From NCBI GenBank assembly GCA_000023185.1, contig CP001622.1, forward strand, positions 1,860,001 through 1,924,000: a stretch of 64,000 bases of DNA, in the 5' to 3' direction. This DNA is from Rhizobium leguminosarum bv. trifolii WSM1325 (GTDB lineage: Bacteria; Pseudomonadota; Alphaproteobacteria; Rhizobiales; Rhizobiaceae). How positions within the stretch are numbered: the stretch's first letter is position 1; every line of letters begins with the position of its first letter. Shown here piece by piece: positions 56,900 through 64,000 of this stretch. The position numbers and the translations under genes were made by a program. The notes beneath the pieces are model-generated. The model saw only the letters and a program-made list of their open reading frames with translations. It did no database searches and was not told where the DNA came from.

Positions 56900-59817
56900 T
56901 CCGCCGCAACCGCCTTCTTCGCTGGCCGCCGCTCCAGCAATTCCTTCAGGAATTGCCCGGTATAGGACCGCTTTTCCTTGACGATCGCTTCCGGCGTGCC
57001 GGTCGCGACGATCTCGCCGCCGCCGTCGCCGCCTTCGGGGCCGAAATCGAGCACCCAGTCGGCCGTCTTGATGACTTCGAGATTGTGCTCGATCACCACC
57101 ACCGAGTTACCCTGGTTGACCAGTTCGTGCAGCATTTCGAGCAGCTTGGCGACGTCGTGGAAATGCAGGCCGGTCGTCGGTTCATCGAGAATGTAGAGTG
57201 TGCGCCCCGTCGAGCGTTTCGACAGTTCCTTGGCGAGCTTGACGCGCTGCGCTTCGCCGCCCGAGAGCGTATTCGCCTGCTGGCCGACCTTGATATAACC
57301 GAGGCCGACATCCTTCAGCGATTGCAGCTTGTCGCGCACCGCAGGCACCGCCGCAAAGAAATCGACGCCTTCTTCCACCGTCATGTCGAGCACCTCGGCG
57401 ATCGACTTCTGCTTGAAGGTGACATCGAGTGTCTCTCTGTTATAGCGCTTGCCGTGGCAGACATCGCAAGTGACGTAGACATCGGGCAGGAAGTGCATCT
57501 CGATCTTGATGACGCCGTCGCCCTGGCAGGCCTCGCAGCGTCCGCCTTTGACGTTGAACGAGAAGCGGCCCGGCTGGTAGCCGCGCGCCTTTGCCTCCGG
57601 CAGGCCGGCGAACCAGTCGCGGATCGGCGTGAAGGCGCCGGTATAGGTCGCCGGGTTCGAGCGCGGCGTACGGCCGATCGGCGACTGGTCGATGTCGATC
57701 ACCTTGTCGATATGCTCGAAGCCGTCGATGCGATCGTGATCGGCCGGGTTTTCACGTGCGCCCATGACGCGGCGTGCCGCCGATTTATAAAGCGTCTCGA
57801 TCAGGAAGGTGGATTTGCCGCCGCCGGAAACGCCGGTCACCGCCGTGAACACGCCGAGCGGGATCGACGCCGTGACATTCTTCAGATTGTTGCCGCGCGC
57901 CCCGACCACCTTGATCTCGCGGCCCTTCTTCGGCTTGCGGCGCTCGTCGGGAACGGGAACGCCAAGTTCGCCGGAGAGATATTTACCGGTCAGCGAGTTC
58001 GGACTGTCCATGATGTCCTGCGGCGTACCATGGGCAATGACCTGACCGCCGTGAATGCCGGCCGCCGGGCCGATATCGACCACGTCGTCGGCCGTCATGA
58101 TCGCATCCTCGTCATGTTCCACGACAATGACGGTGTTGCCGATGTCGCGCAGGTGCTTCAGCGTGTCGAGCAGCCGGGCATTGTCACGCTGATGCAAGCC
58201 GATCGACGGCTCGTCGAGCACATAGAGCACGCCCGTCAGCCCGGAGCCGATCTGCGAGGCAAGCCGGATGCGCTGGCTTTCGCCGCCCGACAGCGTGCCG
58301 GAATTGCGCGACAGGCTGAGATATTCCAGGCCGACATCATTGAGGAAGCGCAGCCGGTCGCGGATTTCCTTGAGGATGCGCACGGCAATCTCGTTCTGCT
58401 TGGCGTTGAAGCTTGCCGGCAGCGTCTCGAACCAATCGCGGGCAACACGGATCGACATACCAGTCACTTCGCCGATATGCAGCGTGTCGATCTTCACCGC
58501 CAAGGCCTCCGGCTTCAGGCGGAAGCCGTTGCAGGAAGGGCAGGGGGCCGCCGACATGAAGCGTTCGATATCTTCGCGCGCCCAAGCGGAGTCGGTCTCC
58601 TTCCAGCGGCGCTCGAGATTGGTGATGATGCCCTCGAAATTCTTCTGCGTCGTATAGGAGCGGGCGCCGTCGGCGTAGTGGAATTCGATCTTGTCGTTGG
58701 TTCCGTTGAGGATGACGTCTTTGGCCTCGTCGGTGAGATCGTTCCAGCGGGTGCCGAGCTTGAAGCCGTAATGTTTGCCGAGCGCTTCCAGCGTCTGATT
58801 GTAATAGGGCGAGGTCGACTTGGCCCAGGGCGCGATCGCCCCGTCGCGCAGCGTCCGCTCGGGCTCGGGCACGATCAGATCCGGATCGATCTTCTGCTGG
58901 GCGCCGAGGCCGTCACAGGTCGGGCAGGCGCCGAACGGGTTGTTGAAGGAGAACAGCCTGGGTTCGATCTCGGGAATGGTGAAGCCGGAGACCGGGCAAG
59001 CGAATTTTTCCGAAAACAGCACGCGCTCATGTGTCTCGTTCAGCGACTTGTTGGCCGAGCCGCCGGCCGACGTCTCTTCCAGCGGCAGCGGCTTGTCGGC
59101 GAATTCGGCGACCGCCAGCCCGTCGGCGAGTTTCAGGCAAGTCTCCAGACTGTCGGCCAGCCGCGCCGAGACATCCGAGCGCACGACGATGCGGTCGACC
59201 ACCACGTCGATATCGTGCTTATATTTCTTGTCGAGCACCGGCGCTTCAGCGATCTCATAGAACTGGCCGTCGACCTTGACGCGCTGAAAACCCTTCTTCA
59301 TCAGCTCGGCCAGCTCTTTTTTGTACTCGCCTTTGCGCCCGCGCACGAGTGGCGCAAGAATATAAAGACGGGTGCCCTCGCCGAAATCGAGAATGCGGTC
59401 GACCATCTGGCTGACGGTCTGGCTCTCGATCGGCAGGCCGGTCGCTGGCGAATAGGGAACGCCGACGCGGGCAAAGAGCAGGCGCATGTAGTCGTAGATC
59501 TCGGTGACGGTGCCGACCGTCGAGCGCGGATTGCGCGAGGTGGTCTTCTGCTCGATCGAGATCGCCGGCGACAGGCCGTCGATCTGGTCGACGTCGGGCT
59601 TCTGCATCATTTCGAGGAACTGCCGGGCATAGGCCGACAGGCTCTCGACATAACGCCGCTGGCCCTCGGCATAGATCGTGTCGAACGCAAGCGAGGACTT
59701 GCCGGAACCCGAAAGCCCGGTCATGACGATCAGCTTGTTACGCGGCAGATCGAGATCGATGCTCTTCAGATTATGCTCGCGCGCGCCGCGGATGGAGATC
59801 GTCTTCAGTTCGCTCAT
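56896..59817 (-). CDS. uvrA: Excinuclease ABC subunit A
   Basis: Damage-recognition ATPase of nucleotide excision repair (973 residues). The first ATPase has [19 protein letters not shown] (about 34-52). Zinc modules are CPVSGF..CPTCDG (about 275 and 300) and [22 protein letters not shown] (about 760). The second ATPase has [17 protein letters not shown] (about 665). Signatures are [19 protein letters not shown] and [18 protein letters not shown]. The second Walker A reads GVSGGGKS, normal for UvrA. The C-terminal tail is Lys/Ala-rich. An SOS box lies 125 bp upstream. Its partner Mfd is in the window, UvrB and UvrC are not. Confidence 0.97.
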   Translation of the reverse strand: MSELKTISIRGAREHNLKSIDLDLPRNKLIVMTGLSGSGKSSLAFDTIYAEGQRRYVESLSAYARQFLEMMQKPDVDQIDGLSPAISIEQKTTSRNPRSTVGTVTEIYDYMRLLFARVGVPYSPATGLPIESQTVSQMVDRILDFGEGTRLYILAPLVRGRKGEYKKELAELMKKGFQRVKVDGQFYEIAEAPVLDKKYKHDIDVVVDRIVVRSDVSARLADSLETCLKLADGLAVAEFADKPLPLEETSAGGSANKSLNETHERVLFSEKFACPVSGFTIPEIEPRLFSFNNPFGACPTCDGLGAQQKIDPDLIVPEPERTLRDGAIAPWAKSTSPYYNQTLEALGKHYGFKLGTRWNDLTDEAKDVILNGTNDKIEFHYADGARSYTTQKNFEGIITNLERRWKETDSAWAREDIERFMSAAPCPSCNGFRLKPEALAVKIDTLHIGEVTGMSIRVARDWFETLPASFNAKQNEIAVRILKEIRDRLRFLNDVGLEYLSLSRNSGTLSGGESQRIRLASQIGSGLTGVLYVLDEPSIGLHQRDNARLLDTLKHLRDIGNTVIVVEHDEDAIMTADDVVDIGPAAGIHGGQVIAHGTPQDIMDSPNSLTGKYLSGELGVPVPDERRKPKKGREIKVVGARGNNLKNVTASIPLGVFTAVTGVSGGGKSTFLIETLYKSAARRVMGARENPADHDRIDGFEHIDKVIDIDQSPIGRTPRSNPATYTGAFTPIRDWFAGLPEAKARGYQPGRFSFNVKGGRCEACQGDGVIKIEMHFLPDVYVTCDVCHGKRYNRETLDVTFKQKSIAEVLDMTVEEGVDFFAAVPAVRDKLQSLKDVGLGYIKVGQQANTLSGGEAQRVKLAKELSKRSTGRTLYILDEPTTGLHFHDVAKLLEMLHELVNQGNSVVVIEHNLEVIKTADWVLDFGPEGGDGGGEIVATGTPEAIVKEKRSYTGQFLKELLERRPAKKAVAAE

Positions 59818-59916
59818 CGTCTCTGCTTTGGTTTTCTGGATAACAGCCCTTATTTAGTGATGCCGACGGGCGAGTCGAGGCTGAATATCCGCAAGGGCTC
59901 AAGGTTTTCGATTCTG

Positions 59917-59945
59917 TTGACAGGATCATACGGATAAACTAGAAC
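59917..59945 (+). promoter_or_regulatory. Putative sigma-70-type promoter of ssb
   Basis: TTGACA (59917-59922) and TAGAAC (59940-59945) are spaced by 17 bp, with a perfect -35 box. The -10 box overlaps the left half of the SOS box. It reads toward ssb with a leader of about 150 nt. Confidence 0.6.
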
Positions 59946-59956
59946 AAATAAAGAAC
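59942..59956. promoter_or_regulatory. LexA (SOS) box between uvrA and ssb
   Basis: GAAC-AAATAAA-GAAC is a perfect match to the alphaproteobacterial LexA site (GTTC-N7-GTTC on the other strand). It is 125 bp before uvrA and 145 bp before ssb, and it overlaps the -10 of the putative ssb promoter. LexA repression of uvrA is known in rhizobia; control of ssb from this box is inferred. Confidence 0.85.
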
Positions 59957-60101
59957 AAAATTCCTGATGAGTGCATGCGGCTTTCTGATGGGATAAAGAT
60001 GTGGATTAAATGCCGCCCATGCGCATCGGCGGTCCGTGATGGTTTAAGGTGCGCCGATCGATTAAACGCCGCCGGGCAGGGCGGCAGGCAGGGTGAGAAG
60101 T

Positions 60102-60611
60102 ATGGCTGGTAGTGTGAATAAGGTAATTCTGATTGGAAACGTCGGTGCGGACCCCGAAATCCGCCGCACTCAGGATGGCCGGCCGATCGCCAATCTTCGT
60201 ATCGCGACCTCGGAGACGTGGCGCGATCGCAATTCCGGCGAGCGCCGTGAGAAGACCGAATGGCACACTGTCGTCGTCTTCAACGAGGGCCTCTGCAAGG
60301 TCGTCGAGCAATATGTGAAAAAGGGCGCCAAGCTCTATATCGAAGGCCAGCTGCAGACCCGCAAATGGCAGGACCAGCAGGGCCAGGATCGCTACAGCAC
60401 GGAAGTGGTGCTGCAGGGTTTCGGTTCGACACTGACGATGCTCGACGGCCGCGGTGAAGGCGGCGGCGCGAGCGGCGGCCGTGGCAGTGGCGCCGGCGGC
60501 AACGATTATGGCGACGATTACGGCGCCCCGGCTCCCGCTTCATCGCCGAGCCGCGGCGGTGGCGGCGGCGGCAACTTCTCGCGGGATCTCGACGACGATA
60601 TCCCGTTCTGA
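60102..60611 (+). CDS. ssb: Single-stranded DNA-binding protein
   Basis: Tetrameric ssDNA-binding protein of replication and repair (169 residues). The OB-fold is residues ~1-112, with [31 protein letters not shown] and [13 protein letters not shown], and [21 protein letters not shown] Gly-rich linker (about 118-160) follows, then the acidic interaction tip DLDDDIPF. The start MAGSVNKV was taken with GGTGAGAAG upstream; an ATG 9 bp before is less well placed. It is divergent from uvrA with a shared SOS box. A strong terminator follows at 60647. Confidence 0.96.
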   Translation: MAGSVNKVILIGNVGADPEIRRTQDGRPIANLRIATSETWRDRNSGERREKTEWHTVVVFNEGLCKVVEQYVKKGAKLYIEGQLQTRKWQDQQGQDRYSTEVVLQGFGSTLTMLDGRGEGGGASGGRGSGAGGNDYGDDYGAPAPASSPSRGGGGGGNFSRDLDDDIPF

Positions 60612-60646
60612 TCGATAGCCTTTCCTGGCTTGGTGAGAGACGTGAG

Positions 60647-60684
60647 AGAGCATGATGCCTTGGATGGCGTCATGCTCTTTTTCT
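60647..60684 (+). terminator. Intrinsic terminator of ssb
   Basis: A 13-bp stem (AGAGCATGATGCC / GGCGTCATGCTCT, one G-T pair) with loop TTGGAT is followed by a T-rich tract, 36 bp after the ssb stop. Confidence 0.8.
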
Positions 60685-60739
60685 TTGATTTCGCGGCAGA
60701 TGATTCAGACCACATCGGCCGGAATTTGGGGAATTCTGA

Positions 60740-61285
60740 ATGAGCTGCCACATCTTTAATAGAGCTTCCGGTACGCGCCTCCGACTTTGGTTGGACGAGT
60801 CACCGCCGTCGATGGATTCAACTCGATGCCGTCTGTGGGAGAGTAAAGTTTTCGCCAGCGGAGAAGGCACTCCTCATCGGACGAACGTGGCTGCGGAAAT
60901 AGCTCGGCCGGTTGGAGGCATGACTGTACATGGTCTGCTGTCAGTTACCCTGGATAAGTCCACTAAAACGCAAGGTCTGCAGGTGAATGTCCCGATTGAA
61001 CGTACCAAGGGAGAGAGGTGGTCCCTATCACTTGCTCCAAGTCACCACAAAGTGCTTACCGGATTTGCCGCGGAATACATGCCGGGCCTGTTCAAGGGGA
61101 TAGAGGATCTTGGTGAGGCTGCATTACCTAGTTTTGGAATTCTCTCCTTTGATCGAATGGCACATTCGGACATAGGTTCGTCGATAGATATTTTTCGCGA
61201 GTTGACGAGAGCTATCGTGCGCGCTTTGACTATGGAGCAGGTTCCTGAAACGCCGAATGAGGCGTTCGCACTTCTCGCAGTTTAG
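60740..61285 (+). CDS. Hypothetical protein, 181 residues, atypical base composition
   Basis: I do not recognise this protein. Its codon use is close to 50% GC, unlike the strongly GC3-biased genes on both sides, yet it stays open for 181 codons, which supports a real, probably acquired gene. It has no signal peptide or clear membrane helix. Visible parts are a His/Cys-containing start (SCHIFNRASGTRLRLWLDES), a beta-rich middle (MTVHGLLSVTLDKSTKTQG and VNVPIERTKGERWSLSLAP) and a helical C-terminus (SIDIFRELTRAIVRALTMEQ). A GGGG run 9 bp upstream could serve as ribosome site. It lies alone between the ssb terminator and the convergent marC gene. Confidence 0.5.
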   Translation: MSCHIFNRASGTRLRLWLDESPPSMDSTRCRLWESKVFASGEGTPHRTNVAAEIARPVGGMTVHGLLSVTLDKSTKTQGLQVNVPIERTKGERWSLSLAPSHHKVLTGFAAEYMPGLFKGIEDLGEAALPSFGILSFDRMAHSDIGSSIDIFRELTRAIVRALTMEQVPETPNEAFALLAV

Positions 61286-61307
61286 ATTGAAAGGCGCTCA
61301 AGGTTTT

Positions 61308-61955
61308 TCAGTGCGGCGTCGCGCTGATGAGATTGAACGCCGACTTTGCCCCGTCGACGACGAATTGTGCGGCAAGCGCGGCGAGGATGACGCCGAGGAG
61401 TCGCGTCAGGATCGCCCGGCCGGTGACGCCGAGAAAACGGTCCAGCCTTTCGGCGATGAGCAGCATGACGAAGGTCAGGAGCAGATTGGCGGCAATGACG
61501 CCGATCAGCTGCGCTTTCCCGATCGAGGTGGCGAGCGTGCCGGCAAGCAGGATCGTCGCCGAGATCGCGCCCGGGCCGGCGATCAGCGGCAAGGCGAGCG
61601 GGAAGACGGCGATATTCTCGATATGATCCTTGGTGATCGCCGCCTCGGTCGCCTTCTCCTTGCGCTCCTGCCGCCTCTCGAACACCATCTCGAATGCGAT
61701 CCAGAACAGCAGCAGCCCGCCGGCGATGCGGAAGGCGCCGATCGAAATCCCGAGCACCCCGAGCACGCCCGCGCCGAAAAGCGCGAAGACGGCAAGGATG
61801 ATGAAGGCGATGACCGAGCCGCGCAGCGCCACCTGCTTGCGCTCGGTTCGGCTCATGCCCGTCGTCAGGCCCAGAAAGATCGGCGCAAGCCCCGGTGGAT
61901 CGATGGTGACGAGCAGCGTCGTGAAGGCGTTGATCAATTGGTCGGCGCTTGCCAT
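61308..61955 (-). CDS. MarC-family integral membrane protein
   Basis: A 215-residue inner-membrane protein of the MarC/UPF0056 family with six helices. The first is about residues 8-28 (FTTLLVTIDPPGLAPIFLG, with the family DPPGLAP motif). The second is 45-65, with RKQVALRGSVIAFIILAVFA, and the core LPLALPLIAGPGAISATILL is near 105. The family has no proven transport or resistance function despite its name. It is convergent with the 181-residue gene and divergent from gyrA. Confidence 0.92.
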   Translation of the reverse strand: MASADQLINAFTTLLVTIDPPGLAPIFLGLTTGMSRTERKQVALRGSVIAFIILAVFALFGAGVLGVLGISIGAFRIAGGLLLFWIAFEMVFERRQERKEKATEAAITKDHIENIAVFPLALPLIAGPGAISATILLAGTLATSIGKAQLIGVIAANLLLTFVMLLIAERLDRFLGVTGRAILTRLLGVILAALAAQFVVDGAKSAFNLISATPH

Positions 61956-62099
61956 CGGCTCTCCGGAACCCCATATGGGTGCGTGGTTTTTATGATTGTG
62001 AAGCGGGGATTCCGATTTGGCAAATATCCCGCGGCGGCCCGCGGCGGATTTGTCCGGTCCGGCCGCGCAACTTGCATGTTTTACCCTCTTTAAGCCGCA

Positions 62100-62146
62100 A
62101 AAGCCTGTTCAAAACGCGCTGTGAAATTGGCGCGGCAACAGGCTTT
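62100..62146. other. Inverted repeat in the gyrA leader
   Basis: Perfect 10-bp arms AAAGCCTGTT (62100-62109) and AACAGGCTTT (62137-62146) enclose a 27-nt spacer that itself contains GCGC pairs. It ends 45 bp before the gyrA start. It could be a leader hairpin, an attenuator or a terminator of upstream transcription; nothing decides between them. Confidence 0.45.
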
Positions 62147-62191
62147 CCGCTATAAATCTTCAAGTGATTCTAGAAGAGATCGTGATCTGTT

Positions 62192-64000
<1,809 letters not shown>

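Noticed and set aside
56953..59937. 994-codon open frame opposite uvrA
   Set aside because: Same cause: GC3 bias of uvrA keeps the opposite frame open. It also runs through the SOS box and promoter area.

Overview
The window looks like a chromosomal segment of a fast-growing rhizobium, close to Rhizobium leguminosarum or R. etli. The basis is high GC with strong GC3 bias, a pcs-type phosphatidylcholine synthase, a very high density of solute-uptake ABC transporters with GntR and LacI regulators, an IalB-family envelope protein, an alphaproteobacterial SOS box and the short intergenic palindromes usual in this group. The species is an inference. I see no rRNA, tRNA, CRISPR array, insertion sequence or prophage.

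Left part (1-16313), carbohydrate acquisition. A minus-strand group (GntR regulator, uxuA, kdgD) for uronate and aldarate catabolism lies back to back with a five-gene peptide-family ABC importer (2826-7941). The two sides share an 11-bp operator-like word. A LacI regulator (7964-9016) is then divergent from a six-gene group (9261-16313). That group holds an uncharacterised 840-residue cytoplasmic protein that looks like a glycan-active enzyme, plus a complete CUT1 sugar importer. This is the best candidate here for an undescribed catabolic system.

Middle (16314-35530). First come small genes, including a 59-residue repeat protein behind an EcfG/RpoE2-like promoter, a GFA-domain protein, a MacAB-type efflux set, a glyoxalase-fold protein and a GntR regulator. 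Next are ferredoxin-NADP reductase, phosphatidylcholine synthase and a quinone oxidoreductase. Then comes a BMP-type (nucleoside-like) ABC importer, and a YtfQRT/YjfF-type sugar importer with its own GntR regulator.

Right part (35575-64000), mostly housekeeping. It holds glmU and glmS (amino-sugar and cell-wall precursors), a DUF502 membrane protein, recG, sdhE and mfd, OsmC and FrnE-like redox proteins, an orphan YejA-like binding protein, an IalB-family protein and hspQ. It continues with glnB-glnA behind a sigma-54 promoter, the NAD(P)HX repair enzyme, a DUF808 protein, DUF72 and GNAT genes, uvrA and ssb sharing one SOS box, an AT-richer orphan gene, marC, and gyrA running off the right edge. 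gyrA starts at TTG and is not closed by a stop in the window.

Large open frames opposite mfd, uvrA, glnA, gyrA and several transporter genes are antisense shadows caused by GC3 bias and were left out. The intergenic DNA holds two families of short palindromic repeats. One is a ~75-bp composite element present three times, two copies of which lie in opposite orientation around the YtfQRT-type cluster.
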